15,097 nucleotides of DNA from JAZLJD01 sp045617725 (GTDB lineage Bacteria > Bacillota > Clostridia > Lachnospirales > Lachnospiraceae), in NCBI GenBank assembly GCA_045617725.1, contig JAZLJD010000085.1:1-15097 (forward strand), written 5' to 3'. Both the position numbers and the translations under genes were made by a program. Below, one piece after another: positions 1-6,100 of the stretch (the first letter of the stretch is position 1; each line of letters starts with the position of its first letter). A model generated the notes under the pieces. The model was not told the origin of the DNA. It made no database searches and saw only the letters and a program-made list of their open reading frames with translations.

Positions 1-93
1 CAATATATCCGGCTGTCGGTTGGCCTCGGATCTGGCCGGGTGTGCGTGTGGTGCGGACGGATTGAGTCAGCTTGTGCTAACTACCGCACGCAT

Positions 94-142
94 CTATCCA
101 TAACAAAACGTTATGGATGATATAATGGTTCGTTATGGATAG
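94..142. repeat. three ATCCATAAC/GTTATGGAT repeats around the promoter (putative operators)
   Basis: One copy, ATCCATAAC, is at 96-104. Two copies in the opposite orientation, GTTATGGAT, are at 110-118 and 132-140. The first and last extend to a perfect 11-bp match (94-104 with 132-142). The two same-orientation copies are 22 bp apart, about two helical turns, and bracket the extended -10 box at 118-126. This is the geometry expected of operators, but the binding protein is not in the window. Confidence 0.45.
118..126 (+). promoter_or_regulatory. extended -10 promoter element
   Basis: The sequence TGATATAAT fits the extended -10 consensus (TGnTATAAT) exactly. No good -35 hexamer lies 16-18 bases upstream, which is tolerable for extended -10 promoters. 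It reads rightwards toward the terminase genes and sits between copies of a 9-bp repeat, so a bound protein would cover it. Activity and direction are inference. Confidence 0.35.
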
Positions 143-279
143 GCTTGTCTTGTCTTCCCCAAAATGCATAAAACAATGCATACAATGAATAAACACCATT
201 CTGAGAATATCGCATAACATAGCAACCGGCACGAATGCCAAAACGCCACAAATTATTGGCATTTTCACTCTAAAAACAG

Positions 280-299
280 CGCATAATACATATTATGCG
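280..299. repeat. 20-bp palindrome CGCATAATA-N2-TATTATGCG
   Basis: Two perfect 9-bp arms (280-288 and 291-299) are separated by CA. There is no T-run after it and no gene immediately before it, so a protein-binding dyad is more likely than a terminator. A related word, CGCATAACA, occurs upstream at about 211-219. Confidence 0.5.
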
Positions 300-510
300 A
301 GATTTTATCAAGGCGGCCCCGGGGATATCCGGACCCTGGTTGTGGGCGGAGTAACCCCCGCAAACACCCCAAAAAGACAAAAAGCCAAATTGACAAGCCG
401 GAGTGGAATTTGGTATGATTTTGTGCGCAGCAGACGGACGTGGCATTGCTTCTGAAGGTAAAAAGCCGAAGCTGAAGCAAACCTGGCCAACAAGAAGCGA
501 GCCAAATTTT

Positions 511-780
511 TGTAACATAGAATGCGCTATGTTACACTTTGTTACACGCTATGTTACATCAAAAAATGTACGGATTTAGCCATTTTATAGCATTATGTAA
601 CAATGTAACATAAAATATCGCGTATAAGAGTTAAAAATAAAAAAATATATAAATCGTGGAAGTGTTAGGAATTTATGTTACATTTGTTACACCCACCCAA
701 AAAAAGTCTGGAAACCACAATGATTCGGGCACTTTTTCGTGTAACATAAAATGTAACATTCTCAGGCGTTTTTTGTTACA
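511..780. repeat. TGTWACA heptamer array (11 exact copies)
   Basis: Exact TGTAACA occurs at 511-517, 596-602, 604-610, 740-746 and 752-758. Its complement TGTTACA occurs at 530-536, 540-546, 552-558, 676-682, 685-691 and 774-780. A near copy, TGTAACG, is at 801-807. The first pair forms a perfect 10-bp inverted repeat (511-520 and 527-536). Other neighbours are spaced 8, 9, 10 or 12 bp apart, and the extended word CTATGTTACA recurs at 549-558. An A-rich tract lies between the clusters. By chance a given heptamer would be expected well under once on both strands of 270 bp. The array ends about 70 bp before the helix-turn-helix gene. Possible roles are small-terminase binding (cos or pac), origin iterons, or an operator array. 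Confidence 0.8.
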
Positions 781-847
781 ACATTGCAAAAAGTGCTATT
801 TGTAACGCGAAATTACTCAAAATTACAAAAAAGTAACGGAGATTTTG

Positions 848-1408
848 ATGGAAGAAGAGGCAAGGCGGAAAGAACCGTTTGACTATCGAAATTACAAGAA
901 ACCGGAGCCGAAAAAGAAGAAGAAACGGAAGAAACCAAAGAAGAGAAATCGCAAGACCGAAGTCAAGCGAGTGTACCCGCCTTTTCAGTTAGCTTATAGA
1001 GAGCTTCTGAGAAGAGAAGGGCTGACGCAGAAGACGCTTGCAGATGCGCTTGGAATCAGTCCGTCCATTGTCTGCCGAGATTTGAAGAGACCGAACTACA
1101 TTGACCCGAAACTGAGATACTATGTTGAGATGCTTGGCTATCGGATCGTATTGAGCTTTGAAAAAGTCGGAGAGCCGCAGATAGTCCGACACGAGAAGAG
1201 CGAGGTTGTAAAGCAGGCGATTAAAAACAAAGAGGAAAAGATGCGCAGCAAGAAGATTCAGCTTGGAGACGAAAAGACCGAAGAAGAGATTGGCGGCATT
1301 GCCGGGAAATACGGAACGGCTGTTTTCGAAAAGGGGACGAAAGAAGAGGCCGGAAACGAGACGGAAATCATTGCGTTTAAATACAAGGAGATGAATTTAG
1401 ATGTATGA
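848..1408 (+). CDS. basic helix-turn-helix DNA-binding protein, candidate small terminase subunit
   Basis: Translated from the ATG at 848, which has GGAG at 838-841 six bases before it; a TTG directly in front is less likely. The 186-residue product opens with an unusual lysine-rich stretch (about residues 17-36). This is followed by a Cro/C1-type helix-turn-helix (about 45-82) containing LTQKTLADALGIS, the classic two-helix signature. The C-terminal half is charged, probably helical or disordered, and matches no family I know. It overlaps the large terminase gene by 8 bp. Small terminase subunits carry a DNA-binding helix-turn-helix and usually precede the large subunit, so that role is likely. 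A transcription regulator of the late genes is the alternative. It is the natural candidate to bind the TGTWACA array just upstream. The DNA-binding call is firm; the terminase role is inference. Confidence 0.7.
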   Translation: MEEEARRKEPFDYRNYKKPEPKKKKKRKKPKKRNRKTEVKRVYPPFQLAYRELLRREGLTQKTLADALGISPSIVCRDLKRPNYIDPKLRYYVEMLGYRIVLSFEKVGEPQIVRHEKSEVVKQAIKNKEEKMRSKKIQLGDEKTEEEIGGIAGKYGTAVFEKGTKEEAGNETEIIAFKYKEMNLDV

Positions 1409-3083
1409 AGCCCTGATTGAAAAGCTTATGAACAGCACAGCGTTGTCAGAGCTTGACGATTGCTTTCAACTGATACGGAACAATCTTCACGAAGACGAAA
1501 TAGAGGTTCACGATGCCAGAGGGCGCAAGGTGAGCGTTATTGAAAATCCAGAAAATGTAAAAAAAGCTTTGGCGCATTTATTCGGATTGAGAGAGAACGT
1601 GTTAAGCCTCTTGAAGAATCCGAGAACGGCATCAAAGCCGTTGGAAGACCTTTTCTGGAAGACAATGCTTCTGGCGGCTCCATACCACTTTGACAGCTAT
1701 TGTCTGTTTATAGAGAAGAACCGGCCGATGGAAAAGAAATTCTACGAGCCCAGGCGGAAGCAACTCAAACCGGTAGCGGAAGCCATGCAGCGGTTAGAGG
1801 ATGACGAGATTGACATCTTGACGGTTTCCCTTGCGCCCGGTGTAGGCAAAACCACGTTGGCAATTTTCTATATCACATGGGTAGCCGGAAAGCACCCGGA
1901 TATGCAAAATCTTATTGGCTCGCATAACAATGAATTTCTGCGGGGCGTATACGATGAGTGCCTGCGCATAATGGATGCGAATGGAGAGTATCTGTGGCAG
2001 GATGTGTTTAGGGAGCTAAAGGTTGTCGGAACAAACGCGAAGGATATGCGAATTGACCTCGGGCAAAAGAAAAGGTTTCAGACAATAGAACTGACATCAT
2101 TAGGCGCGGGAAATGCCGGTAAAGTTCGCGCCACGAATCTGTTGTACTGCGATGACCTTGTTGAAGGTATAGAGCAGGCCATGAGCCGCGACCAAATGGA
2201 CAAGTTGTGGAACAAGTACACGGTCGACCTGAGACAGAGAAAGCAAGGCAAGAAGTGTAAAGAACTGCATATTGCTACCCGTTGGTCAGTAAACGATGTC
2301 ATCGGTCGGCTTGAATCGATATATTCCGAAGATCCGCGATTCATGTCTATAAACCTTCCGGTCAGAGATGAGGGCGGTGAAAGCCTTTTCGACTATCCGT
2401 ATGAGCTTGGCTATACAACAAAGATGATAGAAGACCTGGAAGCGAGCATGGATGATGCAAGCTTTAAGGCATTGTACATGGGCGAACCGATTGAGCGCGA
2501 AGGACAGTTGTATGCGCCGACAGAGTTGCGTAGATTCTATGAGTTGCCGGAACGTGAGCCAGATGCAATCTTTGCTGTATGCGATACGAAAGAGCAAGGA
2601 AATGACTACTGTGCCATGCCGGTCGTGTATCAGTATGGGCAGGACTACTACGTTGATAAGTGGATCTGCGACAATGGTAAGCCGGACATTATCGAGCAGA
2701 GGATTATTTCATTGTTGGATGAAAGGCATGTCCAGGCTGTACGATTTGAGTCAAACCGAGGTGGTTCGATTTTTGCCGAAAATGTAAAAAAGGCCCTAAA
2801 AGAAAAAGGGAGTCATTGCAAAGTCGAGACAAAATGGAACCAGACAAACAAGGATACCCGTATTTTGATGGCTTCCGGTTGGATAAAAGAGCATTGTCTT
2901 TTCAAAGACGAATCGCTTTACAAGCAGGACAAAGAGTATCGGCTTGCTATGCAGGAGATGACGGGATACACAATGTCCGGAAAGAACAAGCACGATGACG
3001 TACCGGATGTACTTGCAGACCTTGAGAATTTCGCGAACGGATGGCGATTGAACAAGATAGAAGTATTGAAGCGCGTATTCTGA
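1401..3083 (+). CDS. terL: terminase large subunit (packaging ATPase and nuclease)
   Basis: This is the motor that pumps DNA into the prohead through the portal and cuts the concatemer. The 560-residue length is normal for the family. The ATPase domain shows Walker A SLAPGVGKT (residues 143-151) and a Walker B-like LLYCDDLVEG (247-256). A coupling-type motif LHIATRW follows at 289-295. The C-terminal RNase H-like nuclease has candidate metal-binding acidic residues at D395 (AVCDTK), E450 (RFESN) and the HDDVPD group (531-536), each in the family's usual order. The start overlaps the helix-turn-helix gene by 8 bp, with AAGGAG about ten bases upstream, so the two are translationally coupled. 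A terminator follows the stop. The N-terminal ~110 residues before the adenine-binding region are longer than in minimal terminases and show no recognised domain. Confidence 0.95.
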   Translation: MYEALIEKLMNSTALSELDDCFQLIRNNLHEDEIEVHDARGRKVSVIENPENVKKALAHLFGLRENVLSLLKNPRTASKPLEDLFWKTMLLAAPYHFDSYCLFIEKNRPMEKKFYEPRRKQLKPVAEAMQRLEDDEIDILTVSLAPGVGKTTLAIFYITWVAGKHPDMQNLIGSHNNEFLRGVYDECLRIMDANGEYLWQDVFRELKVVGTNAKDMRIDLGQKKRFQTIELTSLGAGNAGKVRATNLLYCDDLVEGIEQAMSRDQMDKLWNKYTVDLRQRKQGKKCKELHIATRWSVNDVIGRLESIYSEDPRFMSINLPVRDEGGESLFDYPYELGYTTKMIEDLEASMDDASFKALYMGEPIEREGQLYAPTELRRFYELPEREPDAIFAVCDTKEQGNDYCAMPVVYQYGQDYYVDKWICDNGKPDIIEQRIISLLDERHVQAVRFESNRGGSIFAENVKKALKEKGSHCKVETKWNQTNKDTRILMASGWIKEHCLFKDESLYKQDKEYRLAMQEMTGYTMSGKNKHDDVPDVLADLENFANGWRLNKIEVLKRVF

Positions 3084-3109
3084 TAGTTGATAAATATCAA
3101 CCAAGAGAA

Positions 3110-3140
3110 AACCTCTACCGAGTTGGTAGGGGTTATTTTT
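3110..3140 (+). terminator. rho-independent terminator after the large terminase gene
   Basis: AACCTCTACC (3110-3119) pairs with GGTAGGGGTT (3125-3134) through ten base pairs including one U-G. The loop is GAGTT, and ATTTTT follows at 3135-3140. It lies 27 bases after the terminase stop codon, so packaging genes and head genes may be separate transcripts. Confidence 0.7.
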
Positions 3141-3142
3141 AT

Positions 3143-3186
3143 AGTGACAAGATAATGTCATAAGTGACAAGATAATGTCACTTTTT
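3143..3186. repeat. tandem 20-bp palindromic repeat TGACA-N6-TGTCA
   Basis: AGTGACAAGATAATGTCA occurs at 3143-3160 and again at 3163-3180, a 20-bp period. Each copy is itself an inverted repeat. In the second copy the arms extend to 8 bp (AAGTGACA at 3162-3169 and TGTCACTT at 3176-3183) and are followed by T residues, so it could act as a second terminator. The exact duplication also fits a two-site binding element for a regulator or recombinase. Confidence 0.6.
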
Positions 3187-3479
3187 AAAGAAATTTGTGC
3201 GATTTATTGGACAAGCGCATTACAAATATCTATTTTAGTCTTGATTAAAAGGCATAAACTCATGGTTCCAGGCCGCAATGCTTTGGTTTGAATAATATTA
3301 TGGCTGTGTCGGCAGCGGTGTTCGTGTTGGCAACATGCGCGAACCGCCTCCTTTCAGTACCCCACGCACAATGCACCGACATGTTGGGGTTGCGAAAAAT
3401 TGTGACGGTGAAGCAAAAAAAGAAACAGTACTCGTCTTTTCTTGTGAAATCCGTATTTAAAAAGATTGGAGCAATCAAA
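3184..3479 (+). promoter_or_regulatory. intergenic leader with possible promoter and hairpin
   Basis: No gene is supported here. A possible promoter is TTGGAC (3207-3212) with an 18-base spacer and TATTTT (3231-3236); the match is weak. Downstream, a GC-richer stretch (about 3300-3395) can fold: ACCCCA (3359-3364) with TGGGGT (3385-3390), or the competing pair CAACATG (about 3331-3337) with CATGTTG (about 3380-3386). This could be a 5' leader RNA for the next operon. An in-frame upstream extension of the following gene exists but has no ribosome binding site and is not believable as protein. Confidence 0.3.
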
Positions 3480-3650
3480 ATGATTGTTGACATACGGGAA
3501 TATCCGGGAGCAATTGCAAAAGTAAATGAATTACTCACGGCCGGGAGAGAAATTGAGCTGAAGATGGAAAACGGCGGCGTGGCCGTAGCTGACCATATCA
3601 GGGTCTTTCAGGGAGTGTTTGCGAAGGGAGAAACCGAGAGAAGCAGATGA
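3480..3650 (+). CDS. small protein of unknown function (56 residues)
   Basis: The start is the ATG at 3480, chosen because GGAG (3468-3471) lies eight bases upstream. The open frame runs further 5' but those codons have no ribosome binding site and read as random sequence. The product begins MIVDIREYPGAIAKVNELL, continues with a charged amphipathic stretch and a short GGVAV segment, and has no membrane segment or cysteine pair. I do not recognise a family. Its stop overlaps the next start as ATGA, so it is coupled to the membrane protein gene, and the pair is probably first in the portal-led operon. It is real enough as a translation unit, but its role is unknown. Confidence 0.6.
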   Translation: MIVDIREYPGAIAKVNELLTAGREIELKMENGGVAVADHIRVFQGVFAKGETERSR

Positions 3651-3973
3651 ACGAAACAATCATTATTGCTGTCATATCCGCCATTCTCGGAAGCGGAGTG
3701 ATGGGGTTCTTTCAATTCCTTATAAACCGCAAGGACGGCAAAGATGGCAGGCTGAAGGCGTTAGAAAAGGCGTCGCAGAGGAACGAAAAAGATGCAACAC
3801 GCCTTCAACTTCTTGTTTTGATCAGCTTATTCCCTGCGTCGGACCAGGAAATTCTAACGGTAGCGAAACACTATTTTTACGATTTATCAGGGAATTGGTA
3901 TACGGCTTCCATTTTTACGAAATGGTGCAGCGAGAATCATGTCGAAATCCCGAATTGGTTCAATGATAACTGA
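3647..3973 (+). CDS. small single-pass membrane protein of unknown function
   Basis: The 108-residue product has one clear N-terminal hydrophobic segment (about residues 4-26, IIIAVISAILGSGVMGFFQFL). A positively charged patch (INRKDGKDGRLK) follows, so the rest should be cytoplasmic by the positive-inside rule. The remainder looks like a compact helical domain rich in aromatic residues (HYFYDLSGNWYTASIFTKW). It overlaps the preceding gene by ATGA and ends eight bases before the portal start. A holin is possible in principle, but one membrane span, a large soluble domain and a position between terminase and portal argue against it. Anchoring a phage function to the membrane, or superinfection exclusion, are guesses only. 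I recognise no named family. Confidence 0.7.
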   Translation: MNETIIIAVISAILGSGVMGFFQFLINRKDGKDGRLKALEKASQRNEKDATRLQLLVLISLFPASDQEILTVAKHYFYDLSGNWYTASIFTKWCSENHVEIPNWFNDN

Positions 3974-3981
3974 GGTGAAAC

Positions 3982-5463
3982 ATGGAGCAGCAGACAAACG
4001 AAAACGGAAGAAATCCGGCTATATCTAAAAGGGCAATGACCGGTCGTAAGCCGATATACACGGATGCTTCGGTTATCGATGCCACCAATGTCGTGAACGA
4101 AGTCGTAGTAAAAGCATATACAACCCACAGCGCAAATCGCGGTGAAATTGATTACTTGTGGAAGTATTACAAAGGCGACCAACCGATTCTTTACAGAACA
4201 AAGAAAATCCGCGATGACATCATAAACTGCGTTGTCGAAAATCGAGCAAACGAGATAGTGAGCTTCAAGACTGGTTACCTTGTTGGAAATCCGATTCAGT
4301 ATATAAGCAGGAATAACAAAGGCAATAAGTCAATATCCGAGGCAGTTGATGCGCTCAACGACATGATGATGAGCGAGAGCAAGGCCACCAAAGATAAAGA
4401 GCTTGTTGATTGGATGCACATATGCGGAACTTCGTACAGACTCGCTCTGCCGAGCAAAGACGGAGATAGCCCGTTCAGTATATACACCCTGGACCCGCGC
4501 AATGCTTATGTGATTTACGCAAATACAGTAGATCACAGACCTCTTGCCGGTGTTTATTACACGACCGATGAATACGGGCAGATAACCACTTATTCCGTAT
4601 ACACGGACAGAGAGTTCTTTGTTATTCAGGGCAACAAGATAGCCCGCAAAGAACCACATGCACTTGGCAGGGTTCCGATTATAGAATATCCGGCAAACAA
4701 TGCAAGACTTGGCGCGTTTGAGGTTGTTCTTCCTCTTTTGGATGCCCTTAACACCGTTGACAGCAACAGAATTGATGGCATTGAGCAGTTCATCCAGAGC
4801 CTCGTGGTTCTGTACAATGCGGAGCTGCCGGAAGGCGAAGATGCTACAACGCTTCAGGAAAAGGGATTAATCGTCCTTCATTCTGCCGGCGATAACAAAG
4901 CTGATATCAAGCTGATGAGTGAAACGCTTTCGCAGGCAGATACGCAGACGCTCAAGCAAGATATGAATCAAACAATACTTGAGATAGTCGGTATGCCGAG
5001 TCAGGGAAACGGATCTACCGGAGACAGCTCGAACAATGGTGCTGTAATTCTGAAGAACGGTTGGCAGGGAGCCGAAGCGAGAGCAAAGGATTCCGAGCTG
5101 ATGTTCAAGAAGAGCGAGCGGGAATTCTTAAAGCTGATACTTGATATCGTTCAGAATATATCCGGGATCGCTTTGAGGGCCGTTGATGTAGAGCCTCACT
5201 TCACAAGAAGAAATTATGAAGACATCAATAGCAAGGCTAATGTCCTTAACGTCCTGCTTAGTTCCGGCAAGGTTGCACCGAAGCTCGCATTCGAGGCATC
5301 CGGTTTGTTTATAGATTCAGAGGAAGCGTATCAGGAGTCTATGGCATACATGCAGAAGCAAGAAGCCAAGGCAAAAGCAATAGTAAACGCGCAGCCGAAG
5401 GACACGGATAACGAAGAAGAATCTACCGATGGCGATACCAAAGAAGAACCTACTGCCGATTGA
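3982..5463 (+). CDS. portal protein, SPP1 gp6-like
   Basis: The portal forms the dodecameric ring at the head vertex through which the terminase drives DNA, and nucleates head assembly. The 493-residue length suits the SPP1 gp6-type family. The N-terminal part has the characteristic run GDQPILYRTK (about residues 65-74), then VENRANEIVSFKTGYLVGNP (85-104). The middle carries the DALNTVDSNRIDGIEQF segment seen in these portals. The C-terminus ends in a strongly acidic tail. AGGTGA immediately precedes the ATG. The last 35 bases overlap the minor head gene in another frame, which suggests coupled translation, as usual for portal and gp7-type pairs. Confidence 0.92.
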   Translation: MEQQTNENGRNPAISKRAMTGRKPIYTDASVIDATNVVNEVVVKAYTTHSANRGEIDYLWKYYKGDQPILYRTKKIRDDIINCVVENRANEIVSFKTGYLVGNPIQYISRNNKGNKSISEAVDALNDMMMSESKATKDKELVDWMHICGTSYRLALPSKDGDSPFSIYTLDPRNAYVIYANTVDHRPLAGVYYTTDEYGQITTYSVYTDREFFVIQGNKIARKEPHALGRVPIIEYPANNARLGAFEVVLPLLDALNTVDSNRIDGIEQFIQSLVVLYNAELPEGEDATTLQEKGLIVLHSAGDNKADIKLMSETLSQADTQTLKQDMNQTILEIVGMPSQGNGSTGDSSNNGAVILKNGWQGAEARAKDSELMFKKSEREFLKLILDIVQNISGIALRAVDVEPHFTRRNYEDINSKANVLNVLLSSGKVAPKLAFEASGLFIDSEEAYQESMAYMQKQEAKAKAIVNAQPKDTDNEEESTDGDTKEEPTAD

Positions 5464-6088
5464 TGAGCTTAATTCATTTGCCGAGTCATTGCGGTTATCG
5501 GCTTATATCGATGACAACGGCAAATGGAGATATCGCAAAGATAGAGAAGATATCATTGACGAGATGCTTGATTTACTTCTGTTAGCCTATGCACGAGGCG
5601 AATTAAGCGCGAAGGATGATATAGAGGGCATCGCCAAAAACAAGCCCACAAGCGACAGAAATCGCATTTTTGCGACAATTGAAGCGATAGAAAAGAAATC
5701 TGGCGGCAAAGAGCATACCGAGAAGATGGAGAGCTCGATAAACAAAACGATCGCCGGTAAAACTTGGCAGGAACGTGTTGAAGAACACTTAGGCGCAGGA
5801 GCTTCTCCGGAAGAAATAATACGAGTTGCCGATACCGAAACGGTAAGAGATTTCAACGAGGGCGGCTACGATTATGCAGGAGAAAGTGGGCTGAAGCTAA
5901 AAAAGAAATGGGTGGCAATCTTGGACGAAAGAACAAGAGACACGCATTTTGAGCTTGATGGAGTTGTTGTTGGACTAAACGACCGTTTCGTATCGAGTTC
6001 AGGAGACAGCGCATTGCACCCAGGCGGGTTTGAAACAGCAGCCGAGAATTGCAATTGCCGTTGCGGAATAAAGTACATTGAAGGTTGA
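5429..6088 (+). CDS. minor head protein, SPP1 gp7 / Mu F-like
   Basis: This family binds the portal and is carried in the head. The 219-residue protein ends with the family's hallmark: DERTRDTHFELDG (residues 166-178), a short linker, and NCNCRCGI (207-214), which corresponds to the usual RTR-x-H and NCRC motifs. The conserved part covers roughly residues 105-215. The N-terminal half is helical and charged. It is shorter than SPP1 gp7 (about 300 residues), lacking N-terminal length. The ATG at 5429 lies inside the portal gene, with a purine-rich AAGAAGA stretch upstream. The following glycosyltransferase gene starts 12 bases after the stop, where this family is normally followed by the scaffold. 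Confidence 0.85.
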   Translation: MAIPKKNLLPIDELNSFAESLRLSAYIDDNGKWRYRKDREDIIDEMLDLLLLAYARGELSAKDDIEGIAKNKPTSDRNRIFATIEAIEKKSGGKEHTEKMESSINKTIAGKTWQERVEEHLGAGASPEEIIRVADTETVRDFNEGGYDYAGESGLKLKKKWVAILDERTRDTHFELDGVVVGLNDRFVSSSGDSALHPGGFETAAENCNCRCGIKYIEG

Positions 6089-6100
6089 AGGTGAAAGAGA

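Larger units (their letters stand above)
1..847. other. long non-coding, signal-rich region upstream of the packaging genes
   Basis: I find no convincing gene in these roughly 850 bases. The short open stretches on either strand have no recognisable family. What is visible is regulatory or structural DNA. There is an extended -10 box with repeats (94-142), paired AATGCAT words (163-169 and 175-181), an inverted AATGCCA/TGGCATT pair (234-240 and 257-263), a 20-bp palindrome (280-299), a GC-rich island (about 311-360), a dense TGTWACA array (511-780) and a very A-rich stretch (about 631-653). A gene-free gap of this size is rare in a compact phage genome and suggests an origin, packaging site or control region. 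The left edge could hold the last codons of an upstream gene, but three frames are open there and none is distinctive. Confidence 0.6.

Noticed and set aside
1..120. Possible 3' end of an upstream gene
   Set aside because: Three plus-strand frames stay open for part of this short edge and none gives a recognisable peptide, so no choice can be justified.
300..360. Possible tRNA 3' end on the minus strand (GC-rich, T-arm-like look)
   Set aside because: The T-loop consensus is absent and no matching acceptor or anticodon arm was found upstream on that strand.
265..518. Overlapping minus-strand open frames in the upstream region
   Set aside because: No ribosome binding sites, no family resemblance, and the stretches overlap each other in different frames. 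The sequence is better explained as non-coding signal DNA.
415..579. 54-codon plus-strand frame with GGAG eight bases before its ATG
   Set aside because: The second half is made of the TGTWACA repeats and the product resembles nothing. A single ribosome binding site match is not enough.
2078..2787. Several minus-strand and alternate-frame open stretches inside the terminase gene
   Set aside because: They lie wholly within a strongly supported gene, lack ribosome binding sites, and are typical shadow frames.
3288..3479. N-terminal extension of the 56-residue gene from an upstream TTG or ATG
   Set aside because: No ribosome binding site at those starts, while GGAG is ideally placed before ATG 3480. 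The extension also reads as random peptide over a foldable leader.
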